Assembly: GCA_020744225.1 (NCBI GenBank)
Contig: JAGMWG010000014.1
Location: 124,001-188,000 of the forward strand
Origin: Paraphoma chrysanthemicola
Lineage: Eukaryota > Ascomycota > Dothideomycetes > Pleosporales > Phaeosphaeriaceae
DNA length: 64,000 nt
Direction of reading: 5' to 3'
Under the pieces are notes generated by a model that saw only the letters and a list, made by a program, of their open reading frames with translations, was not told where the DNA came from and did no database searches. The translations under genes were made by a program, and so were the position numbers. Positions 20,772 through 28,980 of the stretch are shown here, one piece after another. Positions within the stretch are counted from its first letter, which is position 1. The number at the start of each line of letters is the position of its first letter.

Positions 20772-22868
20772 TCAGTATGCCCTATTTGGCACCACTCTCC
20801 TCAAATTTCGCACCTTGACGTTTGGATCTTTTGCGAACACTAGCTCCAAGTTCTTGTTCTCACCAACTCGTACCCCAATAGGCTCTCGATACGTTTGCAT
20901 CGAACCGATGCCAACTGATGTGTGATCCAGATGCTCTGTTTGCCTAGACTGCAGCGCCAGAACTACAAGCTCAGTTGCCGAACTCCACGCCGTCGAAGTG
21001 TGGCCAGACGCAAGTATGTATGTAACATATGCTATTGTGACCGTACAATAAGTCGCAATAACAACCAACGACAAGCGCGTAGATGTTGCCGATGCTCCAT
21101 AACCATAGCCGTAGGAGACCCTAGCGATAACATACTGGGTCTGCTGGTTCGTTTCCTCGGATTGGTAGGCCGATATCCACTCTCCCTGCCAAGAGGTTTC
21201 CGAGATCACTGTGGCAAGTGAAACGGCCAGCTTGAGACTACTTTCGCTGTACGACTGAAAGAGTGATATCATGTTGGCGAACTTCGCGGTGTTCAAGCTC
21301 GAAATACTGTCCCAGTCAATGGTTATTGGACGAGTATCTCGAGGTATCTCGAACCCTACTTTCGAAAGCGGAGCTGTACGAACTAGCCGAAGCCCATTAC
21401 TGTCGACACGTTCATGTTCAGAAGTTTCCCAATAAGCGGCTACCGTACAAGTCAGGGTCCAAAGACAGGTGTGGGCAGTCCGACTCCGGTCATCGGAAAT
21501 GTCTGAGATATAATATGGTTTCGAGTTAGGAGAAGACGCGCAATCATCCATGAAGAAGTTTCCAATGTACGACGAGGAACCTGGCTCCGGCGAAGCGCTC
21601 CATAATGGCGGTAATGAGTTGACCAGTGCATCGGTCAAGTTCAAGCGATTGAGAAATCCTTGAATCAGATCCTGAACGCTAAAGGTCGTTTCTGTGGAGT
21701 TTCCACTCTCAGTGAAGTACCTGATGGGGGAGCTTGCTTTCAGTTCCGAAGGTTCACATTTGGTCGCTACTACTGGTCGTGGTAATTTTACCGAAACAGT
21801 CTGGTTTCTTGTAGAGAGTGCAGGCACTAGATCTAGGACTAGGGTACTGAGCCTGGTAGGTATGGTCGCACTCGCAGATACACCACCAGTATCGTCATCA
21901 ATCGCTTTTATGAACTGTAAAGCTCGAGGAACTATGAATTTCTTTGGGACGTCGATTTTGTTAGAATATGCTTGGATGATAGAATAAGGCTGAGTCATAA
22001 CAGGCGGTAATGCGGCATTAACGGAGCTGTATGTTGCCTCAAAGCTTTCGAAGTCGCTTTGTCCAGTCAGTGATCTGTACTGATTCAATAACCGTCGTTT
22101 CACCCACAATGTCATATTCTGCTTGGAATCTAGGTGAGAAGGAAACATATTGTCTACGTCCTCTCTCAAGCCCCAGGGCAGCAAACTGGGCTGACTCGAA
22201 GATCCAGGACGAGGTATCATAAGAGCAGCGCTTGAAGGTCCAACCAGTGCTGTTAGAGTAATCAGTGCTGGAGTTAGGATTATGAAGAGGTATCTCCGCG
22301 GCCCGGAGAAAGATTTTGATGTTATAGCAGCCAGGAAATCGATCGACCAGATATAGGATATGTGCATTGATTGTGTGGTCGCAGAAAGGGCACCGAGAGG
22401 TACATATCCCTCTACGGCTTGGGTGCGAATGATACACAGGACGATTTCCGCCAAGGACATCTGCATGAGGAGTTCGTGTAGTTTAGCGACGAATTGTAAT
22501 GTAGTGGAAAATGCGAAAAATGGTCCGACGAAATATTGGCTCCAATTGAGCACAAGCAGAGTGATTGCGCCGCAAAGTGGAACCAAGTGGAGCGAAGCAT
22601 GGCCGGCTGCGACAAGATGACTATGGCGTAGGGCAATCTTTTTCTGCTCTGTTGGTGACCTCCATGACCTGAACAGAGCGAGAAACTGAAGCTTGTAGAG
22701 GCGGATAAGATCTATGCTCTTTGACCTTGATGGGTGGTCAGGACTGGTGGCGGTCATCGCGCTTGTATCCGGGATTAGATTGATCTTTGACCCGTCTTGG
22801 CGAGCATGCGTAAAAGTGGTGGCTATATCTGATCCTTCGACCTGGTGTAAGATGAATCCCTCAGACAT
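20772..22868 (-). CDS. Uncharacterised multi-pass membrane protein (698 residues)
   Basis: I recognise no family. The single-exon protein starts with a polar segment of about 75 residues. Hydrophobic spans follow at roughly 88-112 (LHLVPLCGAITLLVLNWSQY), 140-150 (SLAEIVLCII, weak) and 195-225 (YLFIILTPALITLTALVG). A long polar domain of about 370 residues has several Asn-X-Ser/Thr sites and Cys residues, so it is probably lumenal or extracellular. A final span lies at about 612-632 (LVVIATYCTVTIAYVTYILA) before a short cytosolic tail. The layout is several N-terminal spans, a large glycosylated loop and one C-terminal span. This occurs in fungus-restricted membrane families of unknown role. 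The frame is open for its whole length despite a less GC-biased composition than neighbouring housekeeping genes, which favours a real gene. Confidence 0.75.
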   Translation of the reverse strand: MSEGFILHQVEGSDIATTFTHARQDGSKINLIPDTSAMTATSPDHPSRSKSIDLIRLYKLQFLALFRSWRSPTEQKKIALRHSHLVAAGHASLHLVPLCGAITLLVLNWSQYFVGPFFAFSTTLQFVAKLHELLMQMSLAEIVLCIIRTQAVEGYVPLGALSATTQSMHISYIWSIDFLAAITSKSFSGPRRYLFIILTPALITLTALVGPSSAALMIPRPGSSSQPSLLPWGLREDVDNMFPSHLDSKQNMTLWVKRRLLNQYRSLTGQSDFESFEATYSSVNAALPPVMTQPYSIIQAYSNKIDVPKKFIVPRALQFIKAIDDDTGGVSASATIPTRLSTLVLDLVPALSTRNQTVSVKLPRPVVATKCEPSELKASSPIRYFTESGNSTETTFSVQDLIQGFLNRLNLTDALVNSLPPLWSASPEPGSSSYIGNFFMDDCASSPNSKPYYISDISDDRSRTAHTCLWTLTCTVAAYWETSEHERVDSNGLRLVRTAPLSKVGFEIPRDTRPITIDWDSISSLNTAKFANMISLFQSYSESSLKLAVSLATVISETSWQGEWISAYQSEETNQQTQYVIARVSYGYGYGASATSTRLSLVVIATYCTVTIAYVTYILASGHTSTAWSSATELVVLALQSRQTEHLDHTSVGIGSMQTYREPIGVRVGENKNLELVFAKDPNVKVRNLRRVVPNRAY

Positions 22869-24251
22869 TTGATGCTGGTGAAGCTACTTGAACCAAAGAA
22901 GTGATAGAGCAATTGAGGAATAATTGTCAAAGATACATATCCATACAATACGATCTTCGAAATGCGGACACCTTGGGGGCTGAGACGGCGGTGGCTGTAA
23001 TAGGAAGGTTGTTAAACGGTAGAATTGTGGCACAGTGCTTGGCGCATCACCGGGCGTGGCATTCCAGTGCGGCCCTCCACCCGGAGTGAATATCAATCGA
23101 ACTGCGTTTACAGAAGGTGTGAATTGTATTGTAACGTGTCTTACAGGCAAACCGCCTATATACTGGATTGCTTCTTGATATCAGGCAACGTGTTGGATCC
23201 CCATAAGAGCTGGGACACCCACAAGGCCGCTCATTAAAAGACAACTTAGATCGTCTGATAGCTTCAATGAGGCTTTGACATGGACATACAGGCCGTTCTA
23301 ACATGTGGCAGTTTCTACCTACCGGTGACGCAGCCAGATGTGCACTTTGCTGAAGCATTGACTTCAGAAGGCCGCGTGTTTGTCGGGTTAACACGTCAGT
23401 AGCGCACAGAAAGATGAGTGATAAAACAACTCAAATCATCGTATCTGGAGGGAGCGAGCTGTATCTTCAAGTCGCAGCTTCGCTTTTGATGTGCGCAAAG
23501 CCTAGATTGCACGCATATCAACAAGCTTTAGGAGTAGCAGGTTTGAGATTGATGGAGCGAAATGCTAACTAGAGGTACATCGAAGAAGCCTTGGAGTACT
23601 TGCCATGATTCTTGAGATTTTGGCTTCGAAAGTTCTGAGACGTGATAGTCCGTCAGACCCGAGTTTTGGACAGCGTACATTAGTGTCAAGATGAGCCATG
23701 CTCGGGACTGCCATTATGTGTTGGAACGAGCTCGAGGACGAGCAATGATCAAGGGATGGAAGCCGCAAGCCTTTGGGGGCGAATATCTCTTCCCTACATC
23801 CTTTCATGCAACATAGTTGAATAATGCTCAGCTCGTGCCATATTTTTCGCACAAATGTGGTGTGTTATAGTGAGCGTTATTTCCGTGTCCTAGTGGAAAG
23901 ATGAGCCGAGGATCGGAATTCCAGCCCCAGCAAGCCGACATCAACCCACGACACCACCCTTGATTGTCAGCCGCATACAAGCCGCCCCGCCAGCTGAAGG
24001 CACCCGAATAGATGCCTGCTCATAGCAAACTAATTGATAATGACTGACCGCCAGCACTAATCGCGACGGAAGACACAATACCAACAATCGCACTCTACAA
24101 GAGACGCGACACCACGCGACACCACCAGCAACTTCTAGATCGTGCTCCGCAGCCGTCCGAGGTACTCATAGAGTGCACAAAGGTATCTTCTCCGGCTCCT
24201 GTGACACTACACCTCCTGACACCCAACAGCTTTTAACAGACACCGCACACG
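22869..24251. other. 1.4 kb gene-free stretch
   Basis: Only short frames without domains are present. The last 250 bases (24000-24250) become C/A-rich with CACC and GACACC runs, as in a leader, and probably hold the promoter and 5' untranslated region of the 115-residue gene that follows. Confidence 0.4.
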
Positions 24252-24599
24252 ATGCCTCCACCTCCCTCCATCATCAGCGCCTTCATCTCGCTCGTGCCCC
24301 TCGAGCCCGTCCTCGTCTTCGCCGACGCCTCCGATGCCGCGCTCTTCCAATCGCGCTGTAGACAAGGCCGCATTCTTCCAGACTCGCGCCAGTCCTGGGT
24401 GTACCTGCCGATGCCGCCGGGCTTGCTGCGCGTGCGCACGGCAAGGCAGGGGGATGTAGCGTTTGATTTTGATACCGAGAAGAATGCCAAGGACTTCAAT
24501 GCGAGTATCAAGAGCTTGGGGCAGATTTGGGCGAGTCCGAAGGGGAGTAGCGGGTGGGAGAAGGTGGTGTATTTGGGGAAGGAGAAGGTGAAGTATTAG
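24252..24599 (+). CDS. Small hypothetical protein (115 residues)
   Basis: An ATG after a leader-like C/A-rich region opens a 115-codon frame. The protein begins MPPPPSIISAFISLVPLEPV, then a hydrophobic strand VLVFADASDA and a polar, mixed alpha/beta-like body with PDSRQSWVYLPMPPGLLRV and FDFDTEKNAKDFNASIKSLG. It ends in the basic tail LGKEKVKY. The balanced composition, third-position GC bias and natural ending argue that it is real. No membrane span or signal peptide is convincing, and I know no family. It probably folds as one small domain. Confidence 0.6.
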   Translation: MPPPPSIISAFISLVPLEPVLVFADASDAALFQSRCRQGRILPDSRQSWVYLPMPPGLLRVRTARQGDVAFDFDTEKNAKDFNASIKSLGQIWASPKGSSGWEKVVYLGKEKVKY

Positions 24600-25061
24600 G
24601 GCGATGGTTACGTGCCAGGAGGTATAATGTGTTTAGTGCTATGCGAAGTGACTTTTCATTTGTTGTAACGTTTCATCGCTGGTGGTCTCGGGTGTTTGTA
24701 CGGCTTTTCTATGACTGCGTCTCCTCTACATCTTCGGTTGTTACCTTTTGCGCTTCTTGTCCAAAAGTGTCATATCAACCTCATCACCTGGCTATCGACG
24801 CGACAGTTCAGAGTGAGGACATGACGACAACGCGGAAACGTCTGTTACTTTCACTGTTGTGCTGTCCCGCTCACCTCGCGCCTTCCCTCACTCCAGCGCC
24901 ACGACAACAAACCCTTTTTCTTGGCGCTCCAATACTTCTTCTGCTCTCACTCCGCGCTTTTCCACGCACCACGATCGCATTCTTCCAGCGTCAGCCGCTA
25001 CCTTCGTTTTCTTAGCCAAACAGTCTTCTAGCACAAATAGCCCTACTTTCGCTCGCTCACC
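24600..25061. other. Intergenic leader region
   Basis: This is the 3' flank of the 115-residue gene and then a strongly pyrimidine-rich plus strand (about 24880-25055, CTTTCGCTCGCTCAC-like) that looks like the leader of the next gene. No gene is seen. Confidence 0.4.
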
Positions 25062-26187
25062 ATGTCCGACTCTGATAGCACCAGCTCTTCACCTTCAAGG
25101 TCTAGCAACTCACAACCGCGTCGCACGCTCACTGACTTTCCGCTGTCCGATACCACTGCTCTTAGAACGACTGTGCGCGATCTCAACCGCATGCTTAGAA
25201 GGGTGCAGGGCGTCACCAATCAGATCGCTGGATTGATGCCGCCTGGATTTGCGACGACAGGTCTTCCACTTAGAATCCCACTCGAGAACCCTGATACACC
25301 GGTCGATAACTTACAAAATCTCTCTGGGCCAGCTTTCCATCGTGAGGAGCTTGAGCGACAGAGGATCGCACGAGGAGAAGCATTGTTAATGGCGAGGCAA
25401 GCGTATAACATCGGAGACTCCGCCCCTTCACTACCACCAGGAAGTAGTACGCCCAGTCTGCCATCCGAGCAGGCCAAGGCGAAAGCGACTGTCATGCCTG
25501 TAGTCACGCTCGTCCCAATGCTCCCCAAGACCACGTATAAAGATGAAGACGACACAAAGGGTACTCCCAAGACGCTCGCATATGTAAGGGCGCAACTTAC
25601 CGTTTTGAAGTATCTCGAACGCCACCCCTCCGACTCACTCAGTCCGTGTCAAGCCAGGAAGTGGACTCAGGCTATCGACCCCACCAACAAAGAACCAAAG
25701 GCAGAAGAGGCGCTACGGTTGTGCTACTACATGCGCTCGCAGGGCTGCGATACTGGCGCCATCATCGAACAGGACGCGAAGAGCATATTGCTGTACGTGG
25801 CCAACCCTCATAGTGGCCCCAGCAGACTGCCTTATTGGAAGCAAGATACGTCAACGAACCACGTCCAGTTTATGGCTCCATCGCCTCCCCGCCAACCCCG
25901 ACGCAATGCGATCGCTGGCGACGCTTTTGGCTTTGGTGAAGCATTCGAGCGGAATCCGGGCCAAACAGCGGGTCAAGCCCGGGCCGTGCAGCTACAAGAT
26001 GCACAAGTCCGACTCGAGAACGCACTAGCTGGTTCCGACCCAGAGTAAGCTTCATGAACTGCCTGCATGAACTAAGCCGCGCTAACAACCTCACAGAGCC
26101 ATTGATGCAGCGATAAGGTCGCTAGAAGCGTTGAATGCGCAATACCTCCCACGCGTTGTAAGCGGACTCCCGCCCGTTCCAGCTTAG
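25062..26187 (+). CDS. Disordered hypothetical protein, two exons, ends at an in-frame TAG
   Basis: Exons 25062-26044 and 26097-26187 (52-nt intron GTAAGC ... CTCACAG) give 357 residues. I recognise no family. Residues 1-35 are Ser-rich. A helical stretch follows (TTVRDLNRMLRRVQGVTNQI, about 28-47), then a polar Pro-rich middle. At about 150-265 there is a more globular part with PKTLAYVRAQLTVLKYLERH and PKAEEALRLCYYMRSQGCD. A final helix pair spans the splice junction (QVRLENALAGSDPE then AIDAAIRSLEALNAQYLP). The frame then meets TAG at 26185. The same frame stays open for about another 149 Ser/Pro/Arg-rich codons to a TGA at 26635, so the true protein may be longer; see the entry at 26188 and the finding. 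Confidence 0.6.
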
Positions 26188-26637
26188 CAGTCTGGTCCTT
26201 ACCGGTCCATACCCATTCCATCGTCGCATGATCGCTCCCGTCGGCGGTCGCTTTCGATACCGCCAGCCCCAACAACGTCCAGTTTTCCCCCTTTCGCATC
26301 CACAGAACCGTCTTACGAGAGGTCATCCCACACTCCACCCCCGCCTCTTCCTCCGCGCCGTCTCGTAGTGAGCCCAACGATTTCCCCATCCCGTATTCCC
26401 CCGCCACCCCGCCTTCCCCACAGTCCCTATTTCCGCGTACCACCATCGACGACGGACTCCGGAAGCTCATCCGAGAGCTCATCCGAGTCGGGTATTGTGA
26501 TCGAATCTTCCTCTGAGAGCGATGGCGCGGACGTGGTTGTTCTTCAGTATTCGCAGCAGGGACGGCCATTCTATTCGCAGCTTGTCGGAATAAACAGGAG
26601 AAGGAGAAGGAGGTCAGCGTCGAGCGAGGAGTGATGG
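26188..26637 (+). other. In-frame coding-like extension beyond a TAG
   Basis: Directly after the TAG at 26185-26187 the same frame is open for about 149 codons to TGA at 26635-26637. The reading is Ser/Pro/Arg-rich (DRSRRRSLSIPPAP, then TDSGSSSESSSESG, ending RRRRRRSASSEE), like a disordered protein tail with SR and acidic Ser clusters. It is too coherent to be random. It could be joined to the preceding exon by stop readthrough, by removal of a 30-nt GTAAGC...TTAG segment, or by an alternative intron 26045-26282 that also keeps frame. It could also be the remains of a tail lost to a recent nonsense change. Confidence 0.5.
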
Positions 26638-27276
26638 CGATATGGTTTCAAGTTTTTGGTTATACGTATGGCTTGGGTACATGAATGACCATCGTCGTTG
26701 GAATTGAATATGATTATGAGTGATGATCATTGATGGAGGGTGTCACTATGTCTTAGAGGGGACATCGTTGCATAACAATCATTCAAGACCTAAGTCATCA
26801 CACCCAAGCACACAATGGCACATTCATTAGGCGTGCCGAAGCACATTTTATATTTTTATGTATTTTCTTCTATCAACAAATCCACAAAAGCCAGAAAAGA
26901 AACAAACCCAGCAAAATTCCACGAGATTATTAAGGGTCGATGAGCCGTGACATATCCTGCCAGAATAAACCCCATTCTAATCGAGTTACAAAATGAAAAC
27001 GCCTATGTGTTGGCGACGACGCAGCGCGTCTATATATCCCTTGAACGCAGGGGAGAGAGGGCCGGGGGAAGAGGACCAGGATTAGCCGGGTGCAAAATGA
27101 AAGCGCCTACATGTTGGCGACGACGCATTACGTCTATATGCCACTTTGACAAGGCCCAAAATTATCCGTGTGCAAGATACATTTGACAAAAAGAAATCAT
27201 AGAAACGCTGTGGATGTATGGTTCACAGCTTCAGGACATGTTTCCATCGTCTTCCATCTCCTCACGGCATTTATCC
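26638..27276. other. Intergenic A+T-rich region with a tandem repeat
   Basis: Between two converging genes. Bases 26640-26940 are A+T-rich, as expected for 3' flanks. Bases 26985-27180 hold a diverged tandem repeat listed separately. No gene is seen. Confidence 0.45.
26985..27180 (+). repeat. Diverged tandem repeat, about 104-bp period
   Basis: The segment starting CAAAATGAAAACGCCTATG at about 26989 recurs 104 bases later as CAAAATGAAAGCGCCTACA (about 27093). Both are followed by TGTTGGCGACGACGCA, four to six variable bases and CGTCTATAT. A short third start (ATTATCCGTGTGCAAGAT at about 27161) resembles the opening of the second unit (ATTAGCCGGGTGCAAAAT) but is cut short. It lies in the 3' intergenic space. 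Confidence 0.7.
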
Positions 27277-28980
27277 CTATTCCTCCATGTTGTCGTAACT
27301 GCGCTTGCGGCTGCTGTTTGACGAGGTGTTCGAGGTGTTGGATTCGAGGCTGGAGTTGGAATTGTTTCTGCTGTGACTATTGTATTGGCGCGGCAAGGGA
27401 AAGTCCCAGTCGACTATGCCAGAGGTGTAGCGCATCTTGGGTGGGATGACCATCTCCGGAGCGGGACCGATCAGAGTGACGTCCTGGCGACCCTTAAGCA
27501 CGGCTACGTCGTGAGCGTCCGTTGCCTCTGTCCCCACTTGCGTAGCCTTGCGAATGGCGATGCTCGCGAGCATCCGGCAACGGACGCGGAACGAGTTGAA
27601 GAAGGGTCTGAAGTGGGCCGGAAAGCCTTTGAGCAAGCTCAGAGAGCACCGCGCTTCCTTGTTGTTATCGCGGTATCGCTGAATGCGTGTCATCAGCCAC
27701 TCGGTCATCTTCCAGATGAAAGGTCCACACGCTCCATAATCGTTGGAGAACATGTTCTCCCGGTCCTGATGTGGGCTCTGAGATTCTGGGCGGAAATACC
27801 ACGGTTGCTCTTGCTCTCCGAGTATAGCAAGCGCACCATTGATTATGCTAAGGGCCCGTTCATGTTGGTTAAGACTCTCAACCCAGAGTGAGTCGTAGTA
27901 ATGTGCGATGCAGTGGATGCGGTCCATTGCAATCAGAGACCAATGCGTGCCCTCTCCCATTGTATTATCTGAACGTGGTTGGATAGCATCGTTCACGAGG
28001 ATGAAGATCCACTTCTTGTCACCCAACTGCTGTCGCATCGAATCGTAGCCGGATGTCCTTGCCTCATCGAACAAATTGGCGTAGTTCATCATTTGCGCTG
28101 CATTCTCATCTGCGACACCGATATCATAGGCATCACCACTCATGTCTCGGCGCAGAACTTCCAGAGCCATACCGAGGCTCTCGCCTCGCATCCAGCATTC
28201 GCGCCCATACTTCGCCCAGTCGCATGCCCTAATGAGGTGGACAGACTCGTTGTGAAGACATGCAGTCCCAAGCTCAAAGTACATTGACTGGCTAGTGCGA
28301 TTATGGTCGTAATTAGGGTCGAAGGCCCAAGGATTGAAGGCTTTGAAGATCCCCAGTACGGGGTAACGGTGAGGATCAGGAAAGCTCAGCACAGGAGTCG
28401 GTGGAGGGACAGGCTCAAGCTGACGAATACTCGTTGCAAGTTCAAGGCCCTTTGAATTGTCAGTTGATTGTTCAGGATACGGTGCCTGAGTACGCTCAAG
28501 GTTGCTAAGGCGCGTTGGCGGTGTCTGGTGCTGAAAGAGTGCGCAGTGTTGTCCGCCACGGGAAGCTGAATGGGAAGTATGACTTACAAGTGATTCGCGA
28601 TACTCTTGATTATTGGTGAGCCGGACTTGAAGTGGCCCATGCTTCGAAAGCTCCTCTGGCATTCGTACCCAGGGCTCTGCAGTGATGACGTCGACACTGT
28701 AGCGTCGACTGCGCATGGGCGGGTTTGTCTTCCTTGTAGGAGCATAGCCCTCACGCGCGAAGCCACGCGATGATGTGAGCTGCATCGTCTTCGTTGATGC
28801 GCGCATAGTTTGCGAGTTGCGTTCTCGGATAGCGAGGTGCTGCAAGTCGTCTACACACGCGCCAGGGTTCTTCTTCATCCAGTGTTCAACCACTGGGACG
28901 TTATCGGGGTCCGGCTGGTTCGGTTGGCATCCCGTCTCATGCGCAAGAAAGCCGACGTTGATGAAGGTGGTATCGTCCAT
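27277..28980 (-). CDS. Ulp1/SENP-like cysteine protease (C48 fold), probably two exons
   Basis: The C-terminal half carries the C48 signature set in order: THWSLIAMDR (His about 346 of the unspliced frame), HYYDSLW (Asp about 363) and NDYGACGPFIW (Cys about 418). C48 enzymes cleave SUMO, NEDD8 or related modifiers from proteins. The oxyanion Gln normally six residues before the Cys is not evident (Ser here) and the usual Asp before Cys is Ala, so activity is uncertain. The N-terminal half is polar and variable. At 28587-28531 there is a 57-nt stretch beginning GTAAGT and ending TTTCAG that is divisible by three and stop-free. I regard it as an intron, leaving 548 residues; unspliced, the frame codes for 567. 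The start at 28980 is the first in-frame ATG. Confidence 0.75.
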   Translation of the reverse strand: MDDTTFINVGFLAHETGCQPNQPDPDNVPVVEHWMKKNPGACVDDLQHLAIRERNSQTMRASTKTMQLTSSRGFAREGYAPTRKTNPPMRSRRYSVDVITAEPWVRMPEELSKHGPLQVRLTNNQEYRESLVSHTSHSASRGGQHCALFQHQTPPTRLSNLERTQAPYPEQSTDNSKGLELATSIRQLEPVPPPTPVLSFPDPHRYPVLGIFKAFNPWAFDPNYDHNRTSQSMYFELGTACLHNESVHLIRACDWAKYGRECWMRGESLGMALEVLRRDMSGDAYDIGVADENAAQMMNYANLFDEARTSGYDSMRQQLGDKKWIFILVNDAIQPRSDNTMGEGTHWSLIAMDRIHCIAHYYDSLWVESLNQHERALSIINGALAILGEQEQPWYFRPESQSPHQDRENMFSNDYGACGPFIWKMTEWLMTRIQRYRDNNKEARCSLSLLKGFPAHFRPFFNSFRVRCRMLASIAIRKATQVGTEATDAHDVAVLKGRQDVTLIGPAPEMVIPPKMRYTSGIVDWDFPLPRQYNSHSRNNSNSSLESNTSNTSSNSSRKRSYDNMEE

